Positions 35,322 to 44,547 are shown, counted from the stretch's first letter. The stretch is 64,000 nt of DNA from Paenibacillus sp. PAMC 26794 (GCF_000316035.1 NZ_ANHX01000076.1:145502-209501), one strand, 5' to 3'. Notes: generated by a model not told the origin, from the letters alone. Numbers and translations: made by a program.

Positions 35322-37610
35322 CTATTTCAAAATACTCACATATTTCCCGTATACGAATGCTACACGTCCATCCAGCTTCACTTTCACCCAACCATACTTG
35401 TCTGTACTGATCACCTCAAGCAGGGTGCCTTTCGGTACGGCAGTAACGACCTTCGCTTTGGATGAAGCGCCAGCGCGTACGTTCAGGTAAGCCGCAGTAA
35501 CCTTTGCTTGTTTGCCTTTGTTGACGGTATTCGGTTTACCCGTGCTTGGTGTTGATGGTTTACCAGGTTTTGACGTGCCTGTAGTCGGTGTTGGTTTTGG
35601 TGTAGTTGGTGTCGTAGGCTTCTCAGGAGTAGTCTCTCCCTCGCCATTGCCTGCCGCTTTGCGAGCTTTGTTCAGCTGTTGATAGAATGCTCCCTTGGTT
35701 TTCACGCCTGCGAATTGTGCCGCACTCACACCTGCTTTGGCAGATAGTGTATCAATCTCTTCTTGAGTCACAGCATCCAAAATGTTAATGGAGGCAATGT
35801 TGGTGTACTTGCCATCTTCTGTTGTTGGCACAGACATAATGCCATCGTTAACTAACTCCACCACATCTGCACGCTCCGGTGCAGTCAGGTCTACGCCAGT
35901 GATTTTCCAGTTGTGTTGAATCTTCGGTTCGTAGACACCTTTCATGACATCTTTCAGATAGGCGATGGACAGGTTGCGAATCGTGCCTTGAATCTCACCA
36001 AATGCCGAAGCATCCTTGGAGGACCAGAGTTGCTTGAACTTGCGCCCTTCCATGGCGCCGCCTTTGGCAATCAGGGCTTCCATTCGGTAGGCATTCATAC
36101 CGAGTTTCAGCGTATCGTCTTCTTTGACCACTGTACCATTGCTGTACTTCAGGTTTGTGATCCGACTACCGTATGGCTTGGTCAGATCAATCTCATACGT
36201 CACGCCACCGAAGAAATCATCGGTGCTGTACTTGGATGCACGGCGCTTCGGATCAAAACTAATCGTCACATCACCCGGGCGTGTGGAATTGAAGTATCCC
36301 GCAGACCATTCCATATAATCCTTCAGGTCGCTTCCCGTCACTTCGTACACGGTCACTTCACCAAAGGTGTATTGGTAGTTGAATGCAATATCCTTTTTCT
36401 TAATCGGGCCTACATCCAGCTTGGCCTTGTCGTTATCAATCTGGTGCGCGACCACATCGGCATCACTATAATGAAGCATCACTTCGGTGAAAAAGTCAGA
36501 TAAAGGTGTCTCCTGGATCTGAACCGCAGGGATACCCTTAATCTCATCAGCAGGGACCAGGTTCGTTCCTTTCAGTTCAGCCACTTCAATATTGGCATCG
36601 GCACGAGCGAACTCGTGGAATGGGTGCAAAGTCTCTTCTAGTGCAGGATCGGAGACTTCATATGTTCCGTCTGCTGCTTTCACAGCGAGAGCTTGAGCTT
36701 CCTTGCTTTTCAGCACAACTTTGTCGCCGTCTTTTTCAAATGTCAGATCGATTCGAGAGATATGTGAGCCATATTTATTTGGTTCGGAGATCAATACGCC
36801 GTTAACCGTTTGGGATTCAATCAAGGTATGCATGTGTCCGGCAAAAATAGCAGCCAGCTCGGGGTTGGCGTTGGCGATATCCGTAACTCCGGTGCCCGGA
36901 TTTCCGTTCTCGTTATCCAGACCCATATGCATGAGTCCAACCATGACATCGACTTTGCCTTTCAGCTCAGCAATGGCCTTCTTGGTCTCTTCCACAGGAT
37001 CTTTGACGATGATACCGTCCAGGTGATCTGTACCTTTCTCAAACTCGGTGATCATAGGCGTGTTCATTCCGATAACACCTACTTTGATTCCGTCTTTCTC
37101 GATAATCGTATAGGCAGGCATGTAGCGGTCGCCGTTTTCTTTGAAAATGTTACCCACGAGAGGCTGTCCATTGAATTGGGAAGAGATCTTCTCCAGTACG
37201 TCCAGCCCAAAGTTAAACTCATGGTTACCCATAACCCATGCGTCATATTTCATCTCGTTCATTGCAACCATCATGGGAGATTGAGGTTGATCATTGAACA
37301 ACTCAGCCGAGTTATCCTGAATCATGTCTCCTGCATCCAGCAGGATCGTGTTGGGATTCTCAGCACGGACTTTTTTCACAATGGTGTAGAGCTGTGTCAT
37401 GCTACCAGTTGGATTTGGACCGTCCAGAGCATAGTCCCACGGCATAAATCGACCATGTATATCGGATGTTCCCAGCAACGTGATCTTGGTTTCCTTGTCT
37501 GCTTCAGCAGCTTTCGCTGGGGTGGATGCAAACGGGGCAAACAAAATGGAGGCACATAAGAGGAACGATAAAGGCCATCCGGCGAAACGTTTTGTTGAAA
37601 TTTTGCGCAT
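35322..37610 (-). CDS. secreted 5'-nucleotidase/metallophosphatase with SH3 tail
   Basis: A 762-residue secreted enzyme. The signal peptide ends near PAKAAEA (about residue 35). A calcineurin-like phosphoesterase domain follows (about 42-330) with TSDIHGRF, LLDAGDMIQD, GNHEFNFG and GHMHT, which bind two metals. The 5'-nucleotidase C-terminal substrate domain is at about 360-580. A Thr-Pro-Lys linker (about 655-690) leads to a bacterial SH3 domain (about 695-762; AAYLNVRAGASSKAKVV), which should bind the cell wall. It probably hydrolyses extracellular nucleotides or related phosphoesters to scavenge phosphate and nucleosides. The ATG follows GGGAG at eight bases. Confidence 0.92.
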   Translation of the reverse strand: MRKISTKRFAGWPLSFLLCASILFAPFASTPAKAAEADKETKITLLGTSDIHGRFMPWDYALDGPNPTGSMTQLYTIVKKVRAENPNTILLDAGDMIQDNSAELFNDQPQSPMMVAMNEMKYDAWVMGNHEFNFGLDVLEKISSQFNGQPLVGNIFKENGDRYMPAYTIIEKDGIKVGVIGMNTPMITEFEKGTDHLDGIIVKDPVEETKKAIAELKGKVDVMVGLMHMGLDNENGNPGTGVTDIANANPELAAIFAGHMHTLIESQTVNGVLISEPNKYGSHISRIDLTFEKDGDKVVLKSKEAQALAVKAADGTYEVSDPALEETLHPFHEFARADANIEVAELKGTNLVPADEIKGIPAVQIQETPLSDFFTEVMLHYSDADVVAHQIDNDKAKLDVGPIKKKDIAFNYQYTFGEVTVYEVTGSDLKDYMEWSAGYFNSTRPGDVTISFDPKRRASKYSTDDFFGGVTYEIDLTKPYGSRITNLKYSNGTVVKEDDTLKLGMNAYRMEALIAKGGAMEGRKFKQLWSSKDASAFGEIQGTIRNLSIAYLKDVMKGVYEPKIQHNWKITGVDLTAPERADVVELVNDGIMSVPTTEDGKYTNIASINILDAVTQEEIDTLSAKAGVSAAQFAGVKTKGAFYQQLNKARKAAGNGEGETTPEKPTTPTTPKPTPTTGTSKPGKPSTPSTGKPNTVNKGKQAKVTAAYLNVRAGASSKAKVVTAVPKGTLLEVISTDKYGWVKVKLDGRVAFVYGKYVSILK

Positions 37611-37698
37611 GTTGTAATCTCCCTTGTTATCTAGTGTGTGTAAAGATATGTATCATTTCATACTAGATAAACATGTGGTGAATGTAAACTCCAATGTA

Positions 37699-37876
37699 AG
37701 AGGTTGTTCAAAAAGTCCGCTTTTGATTACGAATCATGCCTAGCGGCATCATCAGCATCGAAGTTGAAATTCAGCCGAAATGTCCGTTGCTCACGTAGTT
37801 TTCCCTACGCTCCGCTACTCCATTTCTAACTTCATTCCATCTTCTCGGTACTGAAAACCAAACTTTTTGATCTCCA
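37699..37876. repeat. dispersed Paenibacillus-type intergenic repeat
   Basis: This block starts with GTTCAAAAAGTCCG and ends with an inverted version (AACTTTTTGATC). It contains GAAATGTCCGTTGCTCACGT and a CTACGCTCCGCTACTCC core. I recall closely similar blocks in many Paenibacillus intergenic regions. The terminal inverted repeats suggest a MITE-like or structured-RNA repeat. Only one copy is in this window. The adjoining bases up to 37970 hold no gene. Confidence 0.55.
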
Positions 37877-37970
37877 ATGGAAGAGTTATGTTGGATTTAA
37901 GAGAGTGAATACATAAATAGTCTCATAAAAAACACTAAATTTTATTTTTTTACAAATAAAATACTATAAT

Positions 37971-38028
37971 TTGACAGGTGTTAAAAACCAAAATTATCCA
38001 GTAAAATGGTATTTGTAAGCGCTTAACA
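37971..38028 (+). promoter_or_regulatory. xylanase promoter with cre site
   Basis: TTGACA (37971-37976) with a 17-base spacer to TTATCC gives a candidate promoter. TGTAAGCGCTTAACA (38014-38028) matches the CcpA cre consensus fully and lies just after the expected start of transcription, a typical roadblock position for carbon catabolite repression. Confidence 0.75.
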
Positions 38029-38055
38029 AAAAATGAATACTAAGGAGGAAAATCA

Positions 38056-39018
38056 TTGATTAAGTCTAAGTGGTTTAAAACAGTCGGCTCACTGGCATTG
38101 GTAGGGATTCTCGCTGCTTCTGTTGCGGTTGGTAGTGTGAGTGCTGGTTTGGCGAAAGGCAGCAAATTTTTGGGCAATATTATAGCTAGCCAGGTTCCTT
38201 CAAATTTTAGCCCGTATTGGAATCAGGTAACTCCGGAGAACTCAACCAAGTGGGATGCTGTGGAAGGCACACGCAACGTAATGAATTGGGGCCAGGCGGA
38301 CATGGCCTACAACTATGCTAACAACAACGGATTTCCGTTCAAATTCCATACGCTCGTATGGGGAAATCAACAGCCAAATTGGATTAACAGTCTCTCAGCC
38401 GCTGATCAGAAAGCTGAAGTGACACAATGGATTAAGGCCGCAGGACAGCGGTATTCGAAGTCTGCCTTCGTTGATGTTGTGAACGAACCTCTGCATGCGA
38501 AACCATCCTACCGCAATGCCATTGGTGGAGATGGGGCAACGGGTTGGGACTGGGTCATCTGGTCATTCGAGCAGGCGAGACAAGCCTTCCCTAACTCCAA
38601 ATTGTTAATTAATGAATATGGTATTATCGGTGATCCCGCTAAAGCGGACCAATATATCCAGATTATCAATCTTTTGAAAAACAGAGGTCTAGTTGATGGT
38701 ATTGGAATCCAAGCGCATCACTTCAATATGGACAACGTTTCTGTGAACACGATGAACACGGTACTGAACAAGCTTGCGGCTACGGGGCTACCAATCTATG
38801 TATCCGAGCTGGATATGACGGGCGATGATAATACGCAATTGCAGCGTTACCAACAAAAATTCCCTGTGCTTTGGAAGCATTCTGCTGTTAAAGGCGTGAC
38901 GCTGTGGGGCTATAATCAGGGGCAAACGTGGGTAAATGGTTCACATCTGGTTAATAGCAACGGTACAGAACGTCCAGCTATGCAATGGCTGAGAAACTAC
39001 CTGGCGAACAATCCTTAA
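38056..39018 (+). CDS. GH10 endo-1,4-beta-xylanase
   Basis: A 320-residue secreted xylanase started at TTG with AAGGAGG at good spacing. The signal peptide covers about residues 1-30 (ending near VGSVSA). The rest is a single, compact GH10 barrel with FKFHTLVWGNQQPNW, the acid/base Glu in FVDVVNEPL, the nucleophile Glu in IYVSELDM and the closing GVTLWGYNQGQTW. There is no carbohydrate-binding module or SLH anchor, so it is freely secreted. It would cut xylan to oligosaccharides, complementing the GH43 arabinosidase-like enzyme and the GH30. A full cre site upstream indicates glucose repression. Confidence 0.95.
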   Translation: MIKSKWFKTVGSLALVGILAASVAVGSVSAGLAKGSKFLGNIIASQVPSNFSPYWNQVTPENSTKWDAVEGTRNVMNWGQADMAYNYANNNGFPFKFHTLVWGNQQPNWINSLSAADQKAEVTQWIKAAGQRYSKSAFVDVVNEPLHAKPSYRNAIGGDGATGWDWVIWSFEQARQAFPNSKLLINEYGIIGDPAKADQYIQIINLLKNRGLVDGIGIQAHHFNMDNVSVNTMNTVLNKLAATGLPIYVSELDMTGDDNTQLQRYQQKFPVLWKHSAVKGVTLWGYNQGQTWVNGSHLVNSNGTERPAMQWLRNYLANNP

Positions 39019-39074
39019 GCGGGCGTTTGCACGAATCTGAGCTTCCCTTGTGATTACGATGACTAGTATATAAC

Positions 39075-39127
39075 ACCAAATAGCGCCTGTTCCACATGTC
39101 AAGCATGGGAACATGGCGCTATTTGGT
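39075..39127. terminator. long hairpin between xylanase and reductase genes
   Basis: ACCAAATAGCGCC plus TGTTCC pair with GGAACA plus GGCGCTATTTGGT, a stem of about 19 pairs between convergent genes. There is no long T run, so bidirectional termination is likely but not certain. Confidence 0.7.
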
Positions 39128-39159
39128 ATGCAGAAGGGTGTTTCTATGTGTTAACCGTT

Positions 39160-40203
39160 TTAAACTTCTTCCTCAACCACACCTAAGGCGCTATTTTTCT
39201 CTTTGAACAGCTCATTGTGTGAGGATACATATGCCATTGGAGAAGCATCGGGTTGTATATAACGCTTGGCACTGTTCAGTGCAAGAATACCACTAGTGAA
39301 GGTGCCTGCGAGTAATTCAACTTTGCTATCATAGGCAACAAAATCACCTGCGGCATATATGCCGGGAAGGTTGGTCGTCATATCTGCTTCCACCTCCAGG
39401 TTCCATTCACCCAGATTCAGTCCCCATTCCCGGATGGTACCGTAGTTGCACTTCATACCGTGATTGACGATAACCGCATCGACCTCCAGCTGCTCTCGCT
39501 CTGAAGTCTCGGTATGGACGAGTGATACACGATTAATCTGTGTCCCATCGCTACTGTGGAGCGCTTCTATAGTATAGGGTGTCCGAACTTGAACGGAGGA
39601 GTTCTTCATCATCGTAACACTGCGCTCCAGACCGCCAAAGTGATCACGGCGATGAACGATCGTTACGCTACTGGCAATGGGTTGTAACTCATTGGCCCAG
39701 TCTACAGCGGAATCACCTCCACCTGAGATTAATACTCGCTGGTTGCGGAAGCGCTCCAGTTCCTGAACCGTGTAGTGCAGGTTGGTCACTTCGAAGCGAT
39801 CTGCTCCTTCGATCTCAAGCTTGACGTTCTGACGCTCTCCGTACCCAATAGCCAGAATCACGGTCTTGGTTAGATGTTGCTCGCCTTGATCTGCAGTCAG
39901 GAGAATGGCTCCATCCTCCTGACGTTCCATGCCGACAATCCGCTGTCCGAGAACAATCGTCGGATCGAATGTACGGGCTTGTCCAATCAACTGCGCAATG
40001 AGCTGTTCCCCACGAATTGGAGGCATGGCCCCGACATCCCATATCATTTTCTCAGGATATGTCAGGACTCTTCCGCCCAGTTCATTCTGTGCTTCGATAA
40101 CCTTGGTTTTCAGTTCTCTCATGCCGCTATAAAATGCCGTGTACAACCCGGCGGGTCCTCCGCCGATGATGGTCACATCATACAGTTCAAGTGAATCTGT
40201 CAT
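39160..40203 (-). CDS. ferredoxin/flavodoxin-NADP reductase, YumC/YcgT type
   Basis: A 347-residue two-dinucleotide-fold flavoprotein. The FAD site is VTIIGGGPAGLYTAFYSG, the NADP site VLISGGGDSAVDWANEL, and the C-terminal FAD contact GIYAAGDFV. It lacks the CxxC of thioredoxin reductase, which identifies the type-2 ferredoxin-NADP reductases of Bacillus (YumC, YcgT). Bacillus YcgT is part of the Fur regulon, and this gene lies 34 bases downstream of a siderophore-binding lipoprotein in the same direction. Reductive release of siderophore iron or supply of electrons under iron limitation is a sensible role. The ATG follows GGAGGT. Confidence 0.88.
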   Translation of the reverse strand: MTDSLELYDVTIIGGGPAGLYTAFYSGMRELKTKVIEAQNELGGRVLTYPEKMIWDVGAMPPIRGEQLIAQLIGQARTFDPTIVLGQRIVGMERQEDGAILLTADQGEQHLTKTVILAIGYGERQNVKLEIEGADRFEVTNLHYTVQELERFRNQRVLISGGGDSAVDWANELQPIASSVTIVHRRDHFGGLERSVTMMKNSSVQVRTPYTIEALHSSDGTQINRVSLVHTETSEREQLEVDAVIVNHGMKCNYGTIREWGLNLGEWNLEVEADMTTNLPGIYAAGDFVAYDSKVELLAGTFTSGILALNSAKRYIQPDASPMAYVSSHNELFKEKNSALGVVEEEV

Positions 40204-40237
40204 CGCTTACCTCCATAATTGGTTGGGTGCAACCCCA

Positions 40238-41230
40238 TTATTTTTTGAGCATGATTGGCAGTTGTTTGATCAGTTCTTCCCTCGCCAGTGGATCTGTCGA
40301 TATCCCGAGACCGCCATTTACGAAATATACTTTACCGGCTTTGATAGCGGGCAGTTGGCTCCATACAGGACCTTTGGTCATGTTCTCGACTTCCTTCAGT
40401 TCTTCGTCACTGTAATACACAATAAATACCCGGTCCCCGGCAATTTCGGGCAGCTGTTCAATGGAAATATTGGCATAGCCATAGTCATCCGGGTCATCAA
40501 TCATTTTCTGAATCGCTGCGGTTGGCTTGAATCCATCTTCGTTATACACGAAACCGGGCAGGTAACTGGTCGTGTACACACTTAATCGTTTCTGGCCGAT
40601 CATGTATTGGAATACGGATGCCGTCTCGTCCTTCTCAATGGTGCCATCCTGCTGTAGGTCGTTCCACATCTTCACAATCTTTGCATTATGTTGTGCAAGA
40701 AACTCTTCTGGTACTTGCTTGTTGCCAAACCATTCACCCAAACGCTTGATCCGAACAGGCATAGGGTCCCATTCATTGGTCAGGATCACCGGTGCGATCT
40801 TGGAGAGGGTCTCATTCTGTTTTTGGTCTGGAGTTGATGTAATAATCAGATCGGGCTGAAGTTCTACAATCTTCTCGGGACTTGGCGGCCAGCCGATATC
40901 TGCAACATCTTTCAGTTCGTCTTTATACGTCGCGTATTGCAAACCTTGTTGTACTACACCTACAGGCTTGATACCGAAAATCAACAGATCTCCAACCGTG
41001 TTGTCGGTGTATACGATGCGTTTGGGCGCTATGGGAATCTCCACCTGATTACCATAAGCATCGGTCGCCATCTGGGTTCCTTTTTCCTCGGATTGGGTGG
41101 TAGTTTGACTGGTGTTCTGTGGCGTTGTGTTGTTGGCGGCGGTATCAGCTGTTTTACCACAAGCTGTTGCCACCAATACCACTAAACATAAAGTGAGCAA
41201 CGTGGTGAGTCTTGACATTTTTTGTATCAT
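40238..41230 (-). CDS. iron-siderophore-binding lipoprotein
   Basis: A 330-residue binding protein with a lipoprotein signal (lipobox ATAC near residue 24), a Thr/Asn/Gln-rich flexible linker and a two-lobe TroA-like fold (PKRIVYTDNTVGDLLIFGIK, KIVELQPDLIITST). It belongs to the same class as the protein at 9708 but is clearly a different paralogue, probably for another siderophore. A perfect Fur box lies 31 bases upstream of the start. The reductase gene follows in the same operon, and the Btr-like regulator is divergent. No permease is encoded nearby, so it must share one, perhaps the FecCD pair at 7652-9684. Confidence 0.9.
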   Translation of the reverse strand: MIQKMSRLTTLLTLCLVVLVATACGKTADTAANNTTPQNTSQTTTQSEEKGTQMATDAYGNQVEIPIAPKRIVYTDNTVGDLLIFGIKPVGVVQQGLQYATYKDELKDVADIGWPPSPEKIVELQPDLIITSTPDQKQNETLSKIAPVILTNEWDPMPVRIKRLGEWFGNKQVPEEFLAQHNAKIVKMWNDLQQDGTIEKDETASVFQYMIGQKRLSVYTTSYLPGFVYNEDGFKPTAAIQKMIDDPDDYGYANISIEQLPEIAGDRVFIVYYSDEELKEVENMTKGPVWSQLPAIKAGKVYFVNGGLGISTDPLAREELIKQLPIMLKK

Positions 41231-41260
41231 GAATATCCCCCTGTATGATGAAGCATTTAC

Positions 41261-41275
41261 TGATAATCATTATCA
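41261..41275 (-). promoter_or_regulatory. perfect Fur box for lipoprotein/reductase operon
   Basis: TGATAATCATTATCA matches the 15-base Bacillus Fur consensus exactly and lies just upstream of the minus-strand lipoprotein start. Confidence 0.92.
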
Positions 41276-41409
41276 ATAAACCAAGTGTAATGCCGTTCAA
41301 GAATGCATTCAATGGAAGATTAGGACGTTTTTTTTGCATTAATAGGCTGGTTATGGGCAGGTTTCGGCCATTGATAACCAAGGGAGAGTTGAGTTATGAT
41401 GGCTCTAAT

Positions 41410-41424
41410 TGATAATGATTATCA
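41410..41424 (+). promoter_or_regulatory. perfect Fur box for Btr-like regulator
   Basis: TGATAATGATTATCA matches the Bacillus Fur consensus exactly, 33 bases ahead of the likely TTG start of the regulator. Confidence 0.92.
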
Positions 41425-41442
41425 CGAAGAGGAGTGCTGATT

Positions 41443-43050
41443 TTGGATCTGACTCATCTCAAAACCCGGTACGGTGTTTCCGGCATTTATTACGAACTTC
41501 ACGGGTTGGCTCTACAGCATTTATCGCCTAACGAAGGTATTAAACGACAAACACTAACAAATGAGATCATGATTGTGGTGGAGGAGGGGGAGGGTCTGCT
41601 CATTTGCGATGGTAAGATACATGAGCTGCAATATGGTGTTCCCCTCGTTATTAATGCAGGACACGCGGTAGAGATTCGAATAAACGAAGAGACGTTGTTA
41701 TCCGCGTGGTTAGTTGCCTTTACCTTGCATGATTCAGAACGCAGCATGTTCTCCGCCTTCGTCGAGACCCGTGAGATGGACACGGCCGGATTTCGAGCCA
41801 TATTGCAGCGGATCAGGGGGATTGAAAACCGTCGTATGGCACAGGATCGCAAACAACGAGTCGGTATTCACACCCAGTTTCAGAGATTAATGAGCATGGT
41901 TCTGCAAGATACCCATGAGTACGAAGGGGAAGTCTCCAGTGAGCATACAAGAGCGAATATATCCGAGATCATTACACAGCTAAAGGGCCGCTACAACGAG
42001 GAAATTACCGTGGATGATCTGGCGGCACAGGCCAGAATTAGCAAGCGCAGATTTACCCATTGGTTCAGGCAACTCACAGGAACGAATCTGTCAGATTATA
42101 TGACAACGCTGCGGATGGAACATGCCAAACAACTGCTTTTACGCGGAGGACGTATGAAAGAGGTGGCCACTCTGGTGGGATATCGGGATGAGTACTATTT
42201 CAATCGACGCTTTAAACAGATGGAAGGAATCTCCCCAGGTCAGTTCATTCTTAACCACCGGCAGAGCTCGTCCAACATCTGTGTGATGAGTTGTCTCGGC
42301 CATCTGCTTGCCCTTGGAATCCGCCCGGCGGCGGTTGCCAAAAATCTGTCCAATGAGCATTATCTAACCCCGTTAAGTGCGAGTTTTCACAAGGTTAACA
42401 GCGTACCGCTGGACCCACAGGAGATTTCCTATTTGCAGCCTGAGATGATTCTCGTTGGAAATCAGGAGGAATACGACATGTTATCACCAATCGCACGGAC
42501 ATATATCTTTTCACAGAACGACCACAAGCCATTTGTATTGTTACAGAAACTTGGAGAGGTATTCGGTAAGGGGCCAGAAGCAGAGAAAGTAATGAAGCAA
42601 TATGAACGTAAAACACAGCGTCTGAAATCCCGGTTAAAGGGTGTGATTAAGAGTACAGATACGTTCTCTGTGATGGAAATACGCGATGATTCGATCTATG
42701 TGTTCGGCAATTACTGGTGTAGGGGAGCCTACAATCTGTATGATGGCCTGGGACTTCAGGCACCAGAGCGGGTTCAGAAGGAATTAATTGACCGTCAGGC
42801 TTATCTCATGATCTCAGAGGAGCAAGTTACATCCTATGCAGGTGACCACTTGTTCCTAACGGTGCTGGATTCGGAGCGGTATGAACGTATATCGAACAGC
42901 ATCTGGTGGCAGGAAATGCCCGCAGTGAGGCAAAATCAGGTGTATATGACCGAATATACGGAATTTGCGGTTACCGATCCCATATCCATGCCTTACCAGC
43001 TAGATACCCAGGTGAAATTAATATTGGATCGTCAAATGTCCCATTCCTGA
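41443..43050 (+). CDS. AraC regulator fused to siderophore-binding domain (Btr-like)
   Basis: About 535 residues from TTG 41443, which has GAGGAG at eight bases; a GTG at 41434 overlaps that site. An N-terminal cupin-like region (about 1-150) is followed by two AraC HTH units (about 175-275; TVDDLAAQARISKRRFTHWF and EVATLVGYRDEYYFNRRFK) and a C-terminal TroA-like ligand-binding domain (about 285-535; LLALGIRPAAVAKN, ISYLQPEMILVGN). Bacillus Btr has the same architecture and length (529) and activates feuABC when it binds ferric bacillibactin. By analogy this protein senses a ferric siderophore in the cytoplasm and activates the divergent operon. A perfect Fur box adds iron repression. Confidence 0.92.
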   Translation: MDLTHLKTRYGVSGIYYELHGLALQHLSPNEGIKRQTLTNEIMIVVEEGEGLLICDGKIHELQYGVPLVINAGHAVEIRINEETLLSAWLVAFTLHDSERSMFSAFVETREMDTAGFRAILQRIRGIENRRMAQDRKQRVGIHTQFQRLMSMVLQDTHEYEGEVSSEHTRANISEIITQLKGRYNEEITVDDLAAQARISKRRFTHWFRQLTGTNLSDYMTTLRMEHAKQLLLRGGRMKEVATLVGYRDEYYFNRRFKQMEGISPGQFILNHRQSSSNICVMSCLGHLLALGIRPAAVAKNLSNEHYLTPLSASFHKVNSVPLDPQEISYLQPEMILVGNQEEYDMLSPIARTYIFSQNDHKPFVLLQKLGEVFGKGPEAEKVMKQYERKTQRLKSRLKGVIKSTDTFSVMEIRDDSIYVFGNYWCRGAYNLYDGLGLQAPERVQKELIDRQAYLMISEEQVTSYAGDHLFLTVLDSERYERISNSIWWQEMPAVRQNQVYMTEYTEFAVTDPISMPYQLDTQVKLILDRQMSHS

Positions 43051-43063
43051 GTATCTGTTTACC

Positions 43064-44227
43064 CTAGGCTGCGGGGGTGAAGCATTTAATTTTAATCCAA
43101 ATCAAGACAAAAGCGATCAGCGCAAATATCATTCCGCTCCAGATCAGTTGATGTATTCCAAGGTTCGCGATGAACCATCCGCCGATGGCAGTACCCAGGG
43201 TAATACCAAGGTTGGAAAAGGATACATACAAGCTGTTGCCGAATTCAGGCGCATCCTGCGCTTCAGCGGTTAACCAGGTTTGGCTTACAATCAATCCTCC
43301 TGAATGCACGGATGCCCAGAGGATGACTACAATAACCATCCACATGAAGTGGGGACCGGCCCAATAGACGAGTGCGTAAGCTGCTACATACAGCAGGGGG
43401 AACATGAGGACAGTGCGGACCACGCTCTTACGCAGAAACTGTCCAAACCCTAAATTTCCGATGATCATGACGACACCAAAGACGGTCAGCATGACACTGA
43501 TCCATGATCCGCTCATGTGGGTGACCTGTCCAAGATACTCGGCAAAATAGCTGTACACGGAGAACATGGCGGCGAATATAAAAATGACTGCGACAACATT
43601 CAGCCATAATCCAGGTTTGCGCAGAATACCGAGTTGCTTGCCATAGGACATCTTTTCCTTCACGGGCATCGAGGGTAGCCAGATCCATATGCCGATCAAA
43701 GCGACCACACTGACCATCGCTCCAAACAGGAAGGCGATTTCTAGGGATAGCCGTTCAGCAAGATACGATGTCAGAGGCACGCCAAAGGCAAAGCCTGCGG
43801 TAACTCCGGTGAATACTTTGGCGACAGCCTGACTGCTTTTCTCCGCCGGAACAAGTTGGGCACTGGTGACCAAGGCTACGGAAAAGAAGACGGGATGGAA
43901 TAACGCGGGAATGATACGGAAGATAAGCATGGTATCAAATGTTGTGGCGTAGGCATAGACGACGTTCGAAATGGCAAACATCAGCACAGCGGTTAAAAGG
44001 ATGATTTTGCGATTAATTCCGGACGCCAGCAAGGTGAGAAAAGGGCCTGCAATGGCTACAACCAGCGCAAATATACTGACCAGCCAACCTGCCTGTGCAG
44101 CCGTAATGTTGAATTTATTCGCAACCTGAGGCAGTACCCCCACGATTCCCATTTCTGTTGTAATAATTCCGAATACCCCGAGTGCCAGCATCAAGATAAG
44201 CAGTGGATTGACCTGTTGTGATTTCAT
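43064..44227 (-). CDS. MFS transporter, DHA1 type
   Basis: A 387-residue membrane protein with about twelve helices. It starts with LILMLALGVFGIITTEMGIVG, a typical drug:H+ antiporter-1 beginning, and has the motif near helix 2-3 (LLASGINRKIILL) in a modified form. Relatives include AraJ/YdhP-like exporters of sugars or drugs. It is convergent with the Btr-like regulator, 13 bases away, so siderophore export is conceivable, but this is guilt by proximity. GGAGGT precedes the ATG. Its upstream region has ATCTA/TAGAT inverted elements. Confidence 0.85.
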   Translation of the reverse strand: MKSQQVNPLLILMLALGVFGIITTEMGIVGVLPQVANKFNITAAQAGWLVSIFALVVAIAGPFLTLLASGINRKIILLTAVLMFAISNVVYAYATTFDTMLIFRIIPALFHPVFFSVALVTSAQLVPAEKSSQAVAKVFTGVTAGFAFGVPLTSYLAERLSLEIAFLFGAMVSVVALIGIWIWLPSMPVKEKMSYGKQLGILRKPGLWLNVVAVIFIFAAMFSVYSYFAEYLGQVTHMSGSWISVMLTVFGVVMIIGNLGFGQFLRKSVVRTVLMFPLLYVAAYALVYWAGPHFMWMVIVVILWASVHSGGLIVSQTWLTAEAQDAPEFGNSLYVSFSNLGITLGTAIGGWFIANLGIHQLIWSGMIFALIAFVLIWIKIKCFTPAA

Positions 44228-44458
44228 GTAAAGCGTACCTCCAATGAATTTAAATATACAGAAAAGTAGATATATTATGTCGAAATGAGCCTGCCTTGCC
44301 TCCTATAACTCCTATAATGTGATGAACATGAGAGTAAGTTCTCTGGATTACATTATATCTAGATTTATAGATTTGTAAATATAAAAAGTGAAACGTCATA
44401 TCTTTAAGTTGTCTTCGGCTTGTGTTCTACAGGAGTAATTATGGTAACAATAAGTATG

Positions 44459-44517
44459 GTCTGGCCCATAAACAATAGCGCCGGCCCGGGGAATTCTTGG
44501 GGCCAGACGCTATTGTT
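44459..44517. other. interleaved inverted repeats (pseudoknot or switch-like)
   Basis: Arm A GTCTGGCCC (44459-44467) pairs with A' GGGCCAGAC (44500-44508). Arm B AACAATAGCG (44471-44480) pairs with B' CGCTATTGTT (44508-44517). The order A-B-A'-B' means the two stems are either alternatives or form an H-type pseudoknot. It lies 31 bases beyond the 3' end of the GH30 gene and may act as its terminator. The remaining bases to 44228 show only the MFS promoter region. Confidence 0.5.
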
Positions 44518-44547
44518 GTTCACGCTTTTACCGATGTGTTGGATTAG

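Noticed and set aside
35913..37559. Plus-strand frames of up to 249 codons across the 5'-nucleotidase gene
   Set aside because: Antisense shadows; the minus-strand gene has a signal peptide, all metal motifs and a good start.
39160..40203. Thioredoxin reductase
   Set aside because: The redox-active CxxC is missing; the fold matches YumC/YcgT-type ferredoxin-NADP reductases.
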